DNA of 64,000 nt from assembly GCF_024612015.1 (NCBI RefSeq), contig NZ_CP102512.1, positions 3,782,001 through 3,846,000 on the forward strand, written 5' to 3'. The notes below the pieces were generated by a model. The model made no database searches, had not been told where the DNA came from, and saw only the letters and a list, made by a program, of their open reading frames with translations. Source of the stretch: Streptomyces sp. CA-210063 (GTDB taxonomy: Bacteria; Actinomycetota; Actinomycetes; Streptomycetales; Streptomycetaceae). Positions 50,606 to 61,700 of this stretch are shown piece after piece (positions within the stretch are counted from its first letter, which is position 1; each line of letters starts with the position of its first letter). Both the position numbers and the translations under genes were made by a program.

Positions 50606-51592
50606 TCAGTCGTCGAGGACGACCATGTTCGTCGGCGGCTGACCGGGCACCGGCGAAGGGCCGCGGAAGTCACCCTGGACCAGCACATCACGGACCACAC
50701 CGTGGACGGCCCGCACCGCCTCACTGTCGTATTGCTGGAAGGTGGGGGTGGCCTGGAGGAGGAGTGAGCCGTTCGGGAGGGACGACACCGCCGAAAAGGC
50801 GCCCGTGGCCCCCAAGGCCTCCTTTCCGCCCAGGAGTTCGGCGACTCCGGCGGGCACGACCATGAGCCATGAGTAGCCCCTGAGCAGGGTGCGCCACTGC
50901 GGTGCGTTGCTCACCGGGTCACTCGGCCGGCCCCGCAGTCGGCTCTCCAGTTCGGTGGCGCCGCCGCTGCGGCGGTACGAGACATGGCCGAACACCACGT
51001 CGTACCGGTCGCAGGCCCAGCGGACGGCGGCGAGCAGGCGCTCGTGCTCGGCGGCCGTCGTCCCCGGAGCCACCAGGGCCGCGGTGTCCACGTGGAGGCC
51101 GAGCTTCACGAATTCCGGCAACTCCTCCTCGAAGACGACCGTGAAGGAGAGGTCAGAATTGCCGACTTCCCCCTTCTCCGAGAAACGGCCGATCTTCACG
51201 CCTGCCGATTCGGGCTGCTCGGAAAGGTGTCGGTCCAGCCAGGGGAGCGTATCGGCGGTGTAGGGGTTGTACAGCACGTCGAAAGTCCCCTGGGGAGAGA
51301 CCTGGACATATCCCCAGAGGCCTTTCCGGTTCTTCCTGGGAACACTGTCGGCGACCCGCGAGAATCCTTTCGGGGAGAACTTCACGTTCTCCGGCAGCGC
51401 GTCGACCGCTCCTTGCCGGTCGTATTCCCGGACACCGCCGGTGAGCCAGCCGAGGGCCGCTTCCCGAAGTTTCTCCGGTTGTTCCGCGTGGACCGTGAGT
51501 TCCACGAAGAGACCGTGACTGACGTCGAAATCGACCGAGTTGAGTGCGCCCACTGTGAACCGCCCAAGGATCTCACTGGCTTTTGGGCGCAC
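50606..51592 (-). CDS. Candidate immunity protein of the RHS toxin
   Basis: A 328-residue soluble protein, without signal peptide, starting 12 bp after the stop of the RHS toxin gene and therefore cotranscribed with it. It begins RPKASEILGRFTVGALNSVD and contains WGYVQVSPQGTFDVLYNPYT, a strand-rich middle, and GYSWLMVVPAGVAELLGGKEAL and VSSLPNGSLLLQATPTFQQY in the second half, which resembles DUF3396-type immunity proteins only in outline. The composition of the first 100 codons is less G+C-biased than its neighbours. In polymorphic toxin loci the gene next to the toxin tail encodes the antidote; that is the basis of the call. Confidence 0.72.
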   Translation of the reverse strand: MRPKASEILGRFTVGALNSVDFDVSHGLFVELTVHAEQPEKLREAALGWLTGGVREYDRQGAVDALPENVKFSPKGFSRVADSVPRKNRKGLWGYVQVSPQGTFDVLYNPYTADTLPWLDRHLSEQPESAGVKIGRFSEKGEVGNSDLSFTVVFEEELPEFVKLGLHVDTAALVAPGTTAAEHERLLAAVRWACDRYDVVFGHVSYRRSGGATELESRLRGRPSDPVSNAPQWRTLLRGYSWLMVVPAGVAELLGGKEALGATGAFSAVSSLPNGSLLLQATPTFQQYDSEAVRAVHGVVRDVLVQGDFRGPSPVPGQPPTNMVVLDD

Positions 51593-51604
51593 TCTACCCG
51601 TCCG

Positions 51605-54600
51605 CTACTCCAGCCCGAAGGGGCTGGTGAACATCTTGCCGATCACGTAGATGGCCATCGACGCGGCGGCTCCCAGGGCAATGTCCCGTTGCTGGTCCGG
51701 GGTGGGCTGCCAGGCCTGGATCTTCTCCAGGACCGGCACCGATTCACGCTGGTAGCCGTCGGGTCCCTTGCCGCGCGGTGGCATCTTCCGTGTCCACCAG
51801 CCGATCACACCCTTGTATTCCTCTCCGGTGCGGGTGGAGCCCTTGCGCTGCTGTGTGGACTCCGCCACCAGTTGCTTCTTCGGGTCCAGCGGGTCCAGGG
51901 TCGTGATCTGGGGAAGGTTGTTGCCCCGTTCGACGGTCCGGAATGTGCCTTCCTTCCGCTCGATCTTCCGCAGCGCGTTGATGTAGCGGTCGAGAGTCGC
52001 GGGACCGTCCAGTTCCGCTGTCTTCGCCGACTTCACCTCCCACACGAAGATGGTGTCCGGGAAGATCACGACGACGTCGGCGAAACCGCCCTTTCCGTTT
52101 TTGCGCTGTGCTCCCGGAATGTAGTACTCGGTCTTCACCTGTACGTCCGGGTTGTGCCGCCAGAGGAACCTCAGATAGATGGCCACCGCCGCGACCGCGG
52201 CATTGTGGCGGAGCCGGTCCGCGGCCATTTCCTTGCCGTCACGACCCTTGCTGGTGTTTCCGGAGCCGTTGTTGGTGGATCCGCCACCGCCGCCCTCGTA
52301 GTAGAGGATGAGGCCGGTCGGGTCGCTCTTGCTGATCGGGCTGCCGTTGCTGTACGTGTACCCGTTCATCTGCAGCGGGTCCGCGATGTCGATGACCGGG
52401 TCGGCCGACAGGAAGCGGCCGGACGCCTGGTCGTACTCGCGGGCGCCGATGTGGGTCAGGCCGGTGGCCGCGTCGTCGATGCCGACGCCGAGGTAGCCGC
52501 GCCGGTTGGGCCAGGTCGACGGCTTGGGGCCACGGACCTCGCCGTACGGCTTGAAGGCGCGGCGGGTGACCGTCTGGCCGCTCGCCAGATCGACGGTCGT
52601 GTTCGCCGTGCCGAGGTGGTCGGCGAGCAGGACGGTGAGCTTGTGTCCGGTGGTCGCGCCGTTGGTGGTGGTGCGGACCGCCGTGGGGGCGCCTGCCTGG
52701 GCATAGGCACGTGCGGCGCGGGTGATGGTGCCCGAGGAGTTCGTGGTCAGCTCGGTCTCGCCCAGGTGGAGGGTCGAGCCCGAGGGGGAGTTCTCCAGGA
52801 CGCGGTTGCCGTCGGCGTCGTAGACGTACGTCGTCTTGGTGCCGTCGTCGGTGATCGTGTCGAGCTTGTTCTCGGACGTCCAGGTCAGGTCCTGGGTCGT
52901 GGTGGCCAGATCACGGACCTCGGTGTTGCCCGCCGCGTCGTAGGTGTAACTGCTGCCCTTGCCGGACGGGGTGGAGCCGATCCACTTCACGGTGTGCGGC
53001 TGCGCGCTCTCGTAGCCGTACGTGTAGCCGACGTTCTTCGTCGCGTCCGCCGGGTCGTGCTCCGTCATCGTGGCCCGGTTGCCGAGCCAGTCGAAGGTGA
53101 AGGACTGGCGGTAGGCGGTGGCGCCGGTGGAGACCGTGGCCGTGTCGGGAGCGGCGGCCGCCAGGGTGGAGCTGAGGGAGGCGTCGGGGCCCGACACGTC
53201 GGTCGACGCGTCCGGGGCGTCGGCCACCGGGCCGGACGAGGTCTCGTAGTCGGTGCGCGGGCCCCATGTGGTGCCGTTGGACGACTTGCAGCCGGTGCCG
53301 TTGCCGGTGGGGGCCGCGTTCGAGGTCCAGGCGTTCACCAGCTCGCCCATGGCGTCGTACGTGAAGCACTGGGTGTCCCACGTCTCGCCGGAGGCCTCCG
53401 CCAGCTTGCGGGCGTGGGAGGTGATGATGCCGGAGGCGTCGTACGAGTAGTAACTGTCGCTGATGCGGTGCGGGCCCGAGGTCTCACGGTCCGCGACCGT
53501 GCGCTGGAGCTTGCCGGTGCGCGGGTCGACGAAGTTGGTCGTCCACACCCGGTACGGCTGGGAGCCGGAGACCGTGCGCATGACCTCGCCGAACGGCGAG
53601 TACGTGACGTCGGAGGTGTACCAGGCGAGACCGGACGTGGACTCGGCCAGACCGTCGCCGTTGTAGCGGGTGACGACCTTCTCCCTCGCCAGCCCGCCCA
53701 CGGCGGGCATGGTGACGGACTCCGGCCGTCCGGTGACCTTGGTGTACGTGTACGCGTAGGCGTAGGTGCCGGCGACGCCCGTCGTCATCGTGTTGGCGGG
53801 GATGACCGTCTCACGGCCGGTGGGCCGGTATCCGGCGTCGTAGCCCGTGACGCGGTTGATGTAGTCGCCGTTCGCGGTGTGCCGGATCGAGGAGACCAGC
53901 CGGCCGAGCCCGCCGGGCAGCGAGTCGTAGGTGAACTCCTTGGCCGGGGTGGCGGTTTCGGAGCCCTCCCGGACCTTGGTGACCCGGCCGAGGACGTCGT
54001 ATTCGGTGTACGTCGTCTGTGACCGGGAGGTGGTCACCTTGTTGGGCCGGTCGGCGTCGTCGTACCAGGTGTCCGTCTTGCCGGTGTCCGGGTCCGTGGC
54101 GGAGGTGACCCGGCCGCGGGCGTCGTAGATGTACGACCAGATGTTGCCGGCCGGGTCGGTGACCCTGCTGCGGTTGCCGCGGGAGTCGTACTCGTAGGTG
54201 GTCGCGCGCCCGGTGGTGCTGGAGGAGTCGTCCTGGCTGTAGTGGTGGACCGAGGTGACCCGGCCGAGGGCGTCGGTGTAGGTCCGGGTCCTCGGGGTGG
54301 TCGAACCGGCCGGGTTCACATAGGTGCTGGTGTCGGAGTGGGTCGTGTACGTCGCGTACCTGTAGTCGCCGTCCAGGTAGGTCGACAGGCGGACCTGGCG
54401 TTCCATGCCGTCGTAGCGAGTCTTGGTCCAGCTGGGGATCTGAGCCTTGGACCGGGGGGCGAACAGCTCGGCGGCCGGCTCGCCCTTGGCCAGGTACTTG
54501 CCGGTCTGCTCGTCGACGAGGCCGTGGTCGTTGTACGTCGTGTCGCTGACGACGCGGCCGGGGCCGTGGGCGTCGGTCTGGACCTGGACCTCGCGCATCA

Positions 54601-57600
54601 GGCCGTCGTAGACGGTGACCTTGCTGCTGTAGGTGCCGTCGTCCTTGAGCGACTTGACGGTGACGGCGGCGGGGCGGGTCTGGGCGCTGGTGGCGATCGC
54701 GCTCTGGTAGGCGATCACGACGTCGGGGGCCGTCGCGGTCGACCGCGCCGCCGTCCAGCCCTTCACCAGCCGGCCGAGGGCGTCGTACTCGGTGCGCGTC
54801 GTCCGTCCGTTGGCGTCGGAGACCGTCAACGGGAGGCTGCGTCCCGGATCGAAGGTCGTCGCGGTGGCGTGGCCCTTGGCGTTGATCAGCTTGCTCGCGG
54901 TGAGCGGGCCGCCGCCCTCGGGCGTGTACTGGGTCTCGGTGGTGCCCTGGCCGGGCTTGGTGACGGTACGCACTCGGCCGAGGTCGTCGTAGGTGGTGTC
55001 GGTGACGAGCGAATACGCCGATCCGGTGCCGTTGGTCTCGGCCACCGAGGTGATCTGCCCCTTGGTCGGGGTGGCGCCGTGGGCCAGCTTGTCGTAGGTG
55101 GTGCGGACCGCCTTCTTCAGCTGGGTGGCGGGGTCGGCGGCGTCGTGGCCCGCGCAGGAGGTGCCGGTGGTCCTTTCCTCCTTGGGCAGCCCGATCAGCC
55201 AGACAGAGGTGTTGTGAACGTAGGTGGTTCGGGTGCAGGTCCGGTCGGAGAGGGTCTCGCCGGAGCCGTTCGGCTTGACCATGGCCGTCTCGACCTGGAC
55301 GGGCAGACCGTAGGTGTCGTCGACCTCGGTGAGGGTGCGGACGGACCGCCAGCTCGTGTCCCCGACCCGCTGGATCTCGTCGGCGCGCTTGACGCCGCTG
55401 CGATGCGCGAGCATCGGGTCCATGTCCGCGCCGTTCTCCGCCTCCCGGGCGCGGGACGCGGTCTGCTTGGACCAGGGGAAGGTCAGTGTCCGCTTCTGCC
55501 AGCGCTTGTCGGAGTTGAGGTGGACGATGCTCTCCGCCGTCATGCCGGCGTACTGCGGGGCGTCGTCGGCGATGAGCGTGTACGCGCCCGTGGAGTCCTT
55601 GATCTCGCCGCCGACGCCCTGGAAGTAGCGCGTCTCCACATACGACTGGGCCTGCGGGTCGCCCTGCTGGGAGCTGGTCTTGCTGCCCTTGGTGACGGCG
55701 ACCTGGCGGTAGCCGCGCCAGTCGCTGTGGGTGCGCAGGGACGGGCGGGTGAACTCGTCGTCGTTCTTCGCCCAGGCGGGGCCCGTGTAGGCGTACTGGG
55801 TGACGACGGGCTTGCCGCGGGAGGTGACCTTGTCGGTCTCGGTCACGGTGTGGACGACGTACTTGTTGAACCAGGACTTGGCGGGTGTCTTCTCGTCGCC
55901 GTCCGGGGACCAGCGGACCGGGTAGCAGGTGCCGTTGTTCCTGCCCTTGTCCTCGGACGGTTCGCTCGTGCAGCCGCCCTTGTACTCGACCTCGATGTCA
56001 CCGCCGTACTCGGTGGCGACGGTGCCGATGCGGGGCCGGGTGAAACCGGGGCGCTGGTCGTTCGCTCCGGTGAGCACGAGGTTCGGGAGCTGGCGGTCCC
56101 GCAGCCGGGTGCGCAGCGGTGAGCCCGAGCCGACGGAGTACTCGGCGAAGCTGACGCCGTCCGTGTGCTGGAGGGTGCCGGTGCTGTCCCCGGGGGCGTA
56201 GCCGCGGCGGGTGATCGAGTTCAGCCAGAGGCCCGGGGAGGTGTCGTACCAGTCCTCGGGGAACGACTGGTGGAGCTGGTAGGTGTCCACCTTGCCCAGG
56301 CCGGTCTGGCCGGCGCGGGCCGCCTTCGTCGTCACCGTGTCGAGGCGCATCTGGGTCCAGAAGGACGGGAAGGCCGGGCACAGCTTCGACGTCGACTTGC
56401 AGTTGAGGTTGCCGGGGGTGTCCCACCAGGGGCGGTAGGCGCCGGGGTCTGCGGTCTTGGCGAAGTTCGCCGCGTCGCAGGCCGTCTCGGACTTCAGGCA
56501 GCGCTGCCGGACACCGAACTCGACGGTCGCGGACGGCTTGGTGAGGTCCGCGCGCATGCCGTACTCGATGGTCGTCGGGTAGGCGTAACGGTCGTACTGC
56601 TCGGGGGACTTGAACTTCTTCTTGACGGAGTAGTAGTTCGTCTCCTGCTTCCAGTTGACGACCAGGGTGTTGCCGTACACGTCGACGATCTTGTCGAGAC
56701 CCCAGCGCCAGGCCTGCTTCTTGCCCGCGCCGCAGCGGGAGTCCGCGAAGGCGGTGGCGTGGCAGGGTTCGCCCGGGTGGTTGCCGAAGACGGGGACGGT
56801 GGACACCGAGTCCGTGTCGGCGTGACCGCCGCCGACCTGGTTGAGACCGAAGTAGTGCTTGGTGCCGTCCGGGGTCGTGACGATCCAGTACTCGCCGTTG
56901 TTGTCGCCGTTGCTGCCGCCGGTGCGGCGCTCGACGCGGGTGCCGTCGTCCTGCTGCGGACGGTAGACCTCGGTGTCCGTCTCCGGATCGCTGCCGGAGG
57001 GAGCGTCCCGCACCAGCTCCGTGGTCTTGCCCGCCAACGACATCACCGCGTTGTACGACGCCCAGCACAGGTCGGCCGTCTTGTCCTTCTTGGCCGTGTT
57101 GTTGGGCGTGCCGGACTTCATCGCCTTGCGGTCGTCCTGGCAGGAGCGGTAGCGGCGCTCGATGTGGCCGGCGTCGTAGTCCCAGCCCTCACCGATCCAG
57201 GAGACCTGGGGGGAGGAGACCGCGGTACGGCCGTCCACCGTCTGGGAGTTGTAGTTGAAGGCGACGCTCGGGGCCGGGCCCGCCGGGGCAGCCGGGATCG
57301 TCAGCGGGTACGACCAGGTGAAGGCGCCCGACGAACCGCCGGCCTCCCACTTGCCGTTGGCGACCAGGGGCGTGGCCTTGAAGGTGCCGCCCGCGCCGCC
57401 GCCGGAGTCGACCGCGCCGACGACGGCGGAGTCGCCGGTCGCGGCGACCGGGGTGGCGGAGGTGCTCGACGTGCGGAACGCCGCCTGGGCGACGGTCGGC
57501 CCGTCGGACTCGGCCACCTCGGCCGCCGCGGCGGGAGTCACCGTCCCGTCCGCCGCCGTGTCCACCGTCGCCGTGATCGACTGGGTCTTGGTGTCGTTGG

Positions 57601-58285
57601 TGGTCTCCAACTCCTCGTACTCCTGGCACGCCTCGACGTCCGGCGTGGTCAGGTAGCACTCGGGGAACTGGACGAAGCGCAGCCGGGAGGCCCAGTCGGC
57701 GCCGTAGAGGTTCCTGAACTTGGCGTAGTCGAGCTTGACCGAGATCGGCACCGAGCCGGTCGCGGGGGCCTGGACCTTGACGACGGCGCCGTCGACACCC
57801 TGGGAGACGGCGGCGGCGCGGTCGTAGACCTGGACGCTCCAGGTGCCGGTCGGGGCGGCCTGGTCGGGGGCCTGGCCGAGGCTGACAGGGAGGTCTTCGA
57901 CGGGGGTGACAGCGACCTGCTGGGCGGTCGCGGCCGTGCGGGCCGAGGCGGGGCTGGTGGTGGCCGCGCCGCCGAAGCTCACCGAGCCGGCGTCGGGGGC
58001 CGGTGCCGTGGCCGTGCCTGAGGGGGCCTGCTCCAGATCTTCGGGGACCTCGACCTTCAGGGTCTCCAGGTCCCGCTCGAAGGCCTCACCTGTGATCGGC
58101 TCGTCCTGGTCGAGCGCCTCCAGGTCCAGGGTCTCGCGGCCCTTCTCGGCGACCGCCGGATCGGGCGGCAGCGCCACCGACTGCGCGGGCAGCAGCCCCA
58201 CGAGCAGGGCCGCGCCGAGAGTGGGTACAACGGCCGCGCGCAGCAGACGCGTGCGACGGCGGACATGCGAAAAGCGACCGAACAC
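51605..58285 (-). CDS. Secreted RHS/YD-repeat polymorphic toxin with C-terminal PD-(D/E)XK-like nuclease
   Basis: A 2226-residue exported protein. A basic start FGRFSHVRRRTRLLRAAVVP and hydrophobic core ending AQSVALPP form a Sec signal peptide. An N-terminal beta-rich part of about 250 residues precedes a SpvB/Tc-like segment (VSWIGEGWDYDAGHIERRYR), then many RHS/YD repeats (YDSRGNRSRVTDPAG, YDALGRL, YDDLGRV) end in the core boundary SDPTGL. The last 234 residues (51605-52309) are a distinct toxin: GGFADVVVIFPDTIFVWEVKSA carries the D...ExK nuclease core, and IALGAAASMAIYVIGKMF is a hydrophobic tail. GTG at 58285 follows GGGGGGACCTCGCC. A candidate immunity gene lies 12 bp downstream. Confidence 0.92.
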   Translation of the reverse strand: MFGRFSHVRRRTRLLRAAVVPTLGAALLVGLLPAQSVALPPDPAVAEKGRETLDLEALDQDEPITGEAFERDLETLKVEVPEDLEQAPSGTATAPAPDAGSVSFGGAATTSPASARTAATAQQVAVTPVEDLPVSLGQAPDQAAPTGTWSVQVYDRAAAVSQGVDGAVVKVQAPATGSVPISVKLDYAKFRNLYGADWASRLRFVQFPECYLTTPDVEACQEYEELETTNDTKTQSITATVDTAADGTVTPAAAAEVAESDGPTVAQAAFRTSSTSATPVAATGDSAVVGAVDSGGGAGGTFKATPLVANGKWEAGGSSGAFTWSYPLTIPAAPAGPAPSVAFNYNSQTVDGRTAVSSPQVSWIGEGWDYDAGHIERRYRSCQDDRKAMKSGTPNNTAKKDKTADLCWASYNAVMSLAGKTTELVRDAPSGSDPETDTEVYRPQQDDGTRVERRTGGSNGDNNGEYWIVTTPDGTKHYFGLNQVGGGHADTDSVSTVPVFGNHPGEPCHATAFADSRCGAGKKQAWRWGLDKIVDVYGNTLVVNWKQETNYYSVKKKFKSPEQYDRYAYPTTIEYGMRADLTKPSATVEFGVRQRCLKSETACDAANFAKTADPGAYRPWWDTPGNLNCKSTSKLCPAFPSFWTQMRLDTVTTKAARAGQTGLGKVDTYQLHQSFPEDWYDTSPGLWLNSITRRGYAPGDSTGTLQHTDGVSFAEYSVGSGSPLRTRLRDRQLPNLVLTGANDQRPGFTRPRIGTVATEYGGDIEVEYKGGCTSEPSEDKGRNNGTCYPVRWSPDGDEKTPAKSWFNKYVVHTVTETDKVTSRGKPVVTQYAYTGPAWAKNDDEFTRPSLRTHSDWRGYRQVAVTKGSKTSSQQGDPQAQSYVETRYFQGVGGEIKDSTGAYTLIADDAPQYAGMTAESIVHLNSDKRWQKRTLTFPWSKQTASRAREAENGADMDPMLAHRSGVKRADEIQRVGDTSWRSVRTLTEVDDTYGLPVQVETAMVKPNGSGETLSDRTCTRTTYVHNTSVWLIGLPKEERTTGTSCAGHDAADPATQLKKAVRTTYDKLAHGATPTKGQITSVAETNGTGSAYSLVTDTTYDDLGRVRTVTKPGQGTTETQYTPEGGGPLTASKLINAKGHATATTFDPGRSLPLTVSDANGRTTRTEYDALGRLVKGWTAARSTATAPDVVIAYQSAIATSAQTRPAAVTVKSLKDDGTYSSKVTVYDGLMREVQVQTDAHGPGRVVSDTTYNDHGLVDEQTGKYLAKGEPAAELFAPRSKAQIPSWTKTRYDGMERQVRLSTYLDGDYRYATYTTHSDTSTYVNPAGSTTPRTRTYTDALGRVTSVHHYSQDDSSSTTGRATTYEYDSRGNRSRVTDPAGNIWSYIYDARGRVTSATDPDTGKTDTWYDDADRPNKVTTSRSQTTYTEYDVLGRVTKVREGSETATPAKEFTYDSLPGGLGRLVSSIRHTANGDYINRVTGYDAGYRPTGRETVIPANTMTTGVAGTYAYAYTYTKVTGRPESVTMPAVGGLAREKVVTRYNGDGLAESTSGLAWYTSDVTYSPFGEVMRTVSGSQPYRVWTTNFVDPRTGKLQRTVADRETSGPHRISDSYYSYDASGIITSHARKLAEASGETWDTQCFTYDAMGELVNAWTSNAAPTGNGTGCKSSNGTTWGPRTDYETSSGPVADAPDASTDVSGPDASLSSTLAAAAPDTATVSTGATAYRQSFTFDWLGNRATMTEHDPADATKNVGYTYGYESAQPHTVKWIGSTPSGKGSSYTYDAAGNTEVRDLATTTQDLTWTSENKLDTITDDGTKTTYVYDADGNRVLENSPSGSTLHLGETELTTNSSGTITRAARAYAQAGAPTAVRTTTNGATTGHKLTVLLADHLGTANTTVDLASGQTVTRRAFKPYGEVRGPKPSTWPNRRGYLGVGIDDAATGLTHIGAREYDQASGRFLSADPVIDIADPLQMNGYTYSNGSPISKSDPTGLILYYEGGGGGSTNNGSGNTSKGRDGKEMAADRLRHNAAVAAVAIYLRFLWRHNPDVQVKTEYYIPGAQRKNGKGGFADVVVIFPDTIFVWEVKSAKTAELDGPATLDRYINALRKIERKEGTFRTVERGNNLPQITTLDPLDPKKQLVAESTQQRKGSTRTGEEYKGVIGWWTRKMPPRGKGPDGYQRESVPVLEKIQAWQPTPDQQRDIALGAAASMAIYVIGKMFTSPFGLE

Positions 58286-58765
58286 GGCGAGGTCCCCCCG
58301 GACCACTCAAGGCGGGCCAGGAACGGACCACGCGTGATGGCGTATCAGATGCCGGAGATTCTGTGGCGCTCTTGTGAAGTTCCGCTAGATCGGCCGTGTG
58401 TATGTGATGACCGTCACGGTTCGTAAGCATGGATAACGGCCAGTGAAGGCCAGATCCGAGCTATTGCGGGGTAAGGGAAGGAGTCTCCGCTACGTGATCA
58501 ACCACGCCATTCACCAGTTCCCCTGGCAAACGAGCTCCGAATCACGGCAGTTGACGCAGTGTTTGCGGTGATTTGCCCTCAGGAGGCTTGTCCTGGACGG
58601 CAGTTGTCGGCCGATCGCCCCGGCTTCATGTACGGATGAACGGCTTGATCCACTCAATCGCCGCTCCGGCTGCGAAGCGTGACGACGGCCCGCTCATAGG
58701 TCATCATCGGCTCGCCCGGCGAGGCCTGTCCCGCCGGTTCCAAGGGGGGAAGGGGAACTCGCCCG
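58286..58765. other. 480-bp divergent region between RHS toxin and DNRLRE genes
   Basis: Holds the promoters of two very large divergent genes. TTGACG at 58551 is a -35 candidate for the plus-strand gene. Both start codons follow a G-run and a CTCGCC block: GGGGGG-ACCTCGCC before the RHS gene and AAGGGG-AACTCGCCCG before the other. No further gene is evident. Confidence 0.5.
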
Positions 58766-61700
58766 ATGACGCGCAAGGAGCGCAACTGGCGTCGTGTGCC
58801 CGGCAGACGGACCACGGCCGCCGTACTCACCGCGGCGCTCGCCGCCACCGGCATCACCTTCATCGGCCTCGGCCTGGACGAGCCCGGCTCGCGGGGCGGG
58901 ACGAGCGGGGACGGGAAGGCGAAGCCGGTCACCGAGGCCGCCGCGCTCACGCGGGCGGCGAAGACCGGGAAGTCCGTCGAGGTCACGGCGGCGCGTACGG
59001 CACGGTCCACGACGTGGGCGCGGCCGGACGGCCGGATGGCGAAGAAGCTGTACTCCTCGCCGATCCGGGCCAAGGTGGGCGGCGAGTGGAAGCCCATCGA
59101 CTACGACCTCCACCGCACGGCCAAGGGCTGGGAGCCCAAGGCCACGAACGCGCGGATGGTGTTCTCAGCGGGGTCGAAGGCGGGCGGTTCAGGGGCGGGC
59201 GGTTCGAAGGCGGCGCGCGACGGCGAGGAGCGCGCCTCCCGAGCCGGCTCCGGCGTACGCCGCGTCTCCCTCGTCAAGGGTGTACGGGCCGCCGCGGACG
59301 CGGACGCGAGCCCCCTGGTCACCCTCAGCGTCGACGGCTACACCATCCAGCTGACCTGGCCGGGCGCCGTCCCCGCCCCCGTCATCGACGGCTCCCGCGC
59401 GCTGTACCCGGAGATCTTCCCGGGCGCCGACCTCGTGCTGACGGCCGACGACGAGGGCTTCGCCCAGCTGCTGGTCCTCAAGAACCGGCAGGCGGCGGCC
59501 GATCCACGCGCGCAGCAGCTGTCGTACGGCATCACCTCGCCGGACCTGACCTTCCGTCTGGACCCGGTGACGAGCGTGCTGAGCGCGGAGAACGCGTACG
59601 GCAACGAGGTGGCGGTCTCGCCGACGCCGCTGATGTGGGACAGCACCGGTTCCCCGGCGGTGACCGACGGCGGGGTCGGCGCCACCGCGCAGCCGACGAC
59701 CGAGGAGAGCCCGGAGCCCAGCACACCGGCGTCCGACGAGCCGAGCGACAGTGCGAGCCCGACCGAGGAGCTGATCGAGACGGACGAGCAGGGCGACACC
59801 ACACCCGAGACGCTTCCGGCGGCCACCGACGGCCCCGAGCCGACGGTGTCGGAGTCGCCGCTTCCGTCCGCGCCGGCCGAGCCGACGCCCGCGCCCACGC
59901 AGACCGGCTCGGCGGCGACGCTCGGCCTGTCCGGGCTCGACGGCCCCTCGCCGGACTCGCGCGGTGAGCTGGTCGAGGTCGACCTGTCCGGCGCGAACTG
60001 GGTGCTCACCCCGAACCTGGAGTTCCTGAACGACCCGGCCACCAAGTACCCGGTGTTCGTGGACCCGTCGGTGAAGAAGCACACCCAGAACTGGACCACC
60101 GCGTACAGCCGGCACCCCACCGCCACCTTCTACAACGGCAAGGGCTTCAACAAGGGCGGTACGCACGAGGCCCGGGTCGGCTTCGAGTCGGACACCTGGG
60201 GCACGTCGCGCTCGTACTTCAACATCGCCTTCGACAAGGACCTCAAGGGCACGAAGATCACGAGTGCGAAGCTGCGCATGCTGGAGACGTACTCCTGGTC
60301 GTGCAGCTCGCGGGCGATGAGCGTGCACCTCACGGGCGCGGTCAACGGGAAGACCAACTGGAAGAACGCGCCCAAGCTGACCGACGGCAACAAGTTCGCG
60401 ACCAAGAGCTTCGCGCACGGCTACAAGTCCGGCTGCCGGGACGCGTACGAGACCTTCGACGTGAAGAAGGCAGCGCAGAAGCGGGCCGACGAAGGCAAGG
60501 ACAGCATCACGTTCGGCCTGCGGGCGCGGGACGAGAACTCGCAGTACTCGTGGAAGAAGTTCCAGGCGAACGGCGACAACGCGCCCGTGCTGGAGCTGGT
60601 CTACAACCGCAAGCCGGCCATCGACTCCAAGTCGCTCGACCTCGGCCCGGACGCCAAGTGCACCACCACCGAGCCGTACGTGCGCATGGGCTCGGGGAAC
60701 CTGACGTTCACCGCGCGGGGCTCCGACAAGGACAAGAACCTCGACTTCCTCGACTTCGACTTGTGGGCGACCGGCAAGTGGGACACCACAGGCGACCTGC
60801 TGGGCTCCACCGGCAAGGTCTCGGTCGGCGGCGACAAGGAGGTGGCGCTGCGCACCACGAGCGGCTTCGCCACCAGCAAGCTCACCAACGGCACCCTCTA
60901 CTCCTGGCGGGTGCGGGCCCTGGACGACGCGAACGCCAGCTCCGGGTACGCGCCGGCCAAGACGCCATGCCGCTTCGTCCTCGACACCACCGCGCCCAAA
61001 CCGCCCAAGGTCAGCTCCACCGACTTCCCGAACGCCGACGGCGCCGAGAACGGCTTCGGCAACGACGCCGAGGACGCCAACTGGTCCACCAAGAAGTTCG
61101 GCACGCCGGGCTCCTTCACCGTCCGCGCGCTCAACACGGACGTCGTCCGCTACGAGTACGGCTTCAACTCGGCGAGCTACCCGTTCAGCCTGAGCCGCAC
61201 CTCCGGCACGGCCACGACCGTCAGCGCGACCCTCGCGAACGCGAAGCCGCCGACGGCAGGGCCGAACGTGCTGTACGTCCGTGCCGTGGACGCCGCGGGC
61301 AACCCCTCGCATCCGACGAAGTACTTCTTCTACGTCACCCCGCGCGACCAGGCCGACTCCCCCGGCGACTTCACCGGGGACAAACTGCCCGACCTGATGG
61401 TGGTCACCGACGCCGGCAACCTGGCCCTGTACCCCTCCCAGGCCACCAACGACCTGGCCAAGGGCTCCGGTGACCTCGACTACTCGATGCCGGGCGCCTA
61501 CCGGGCCAACCCGGCCAAGGACCCGAACGGTGACGACCTGCCGCCCTTCGTCGCCGCACCCTCCGGCCATTTCAAGGGTGCGCTGATCACCCACAACGGC
61601 GACATCTACGGCGGTGACGGCCTCCAGGACCTGGTCGTCCGGCTGGGCGACAAGCTCTGGGTGTACCCCGGCGACGGCTACGGCGCGGTCAACATCGACC

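Noticed and set aside
50984..54022. A 1012-codon open frame on the plus strand across the RHS gene
   Set aside because: It is entirely antisense to conserved RHS and nuclease coding sequence. Its composition is the Val/Gly/Arg-rich shadow expected from high-G+C third positions, and there is no ribosome site.
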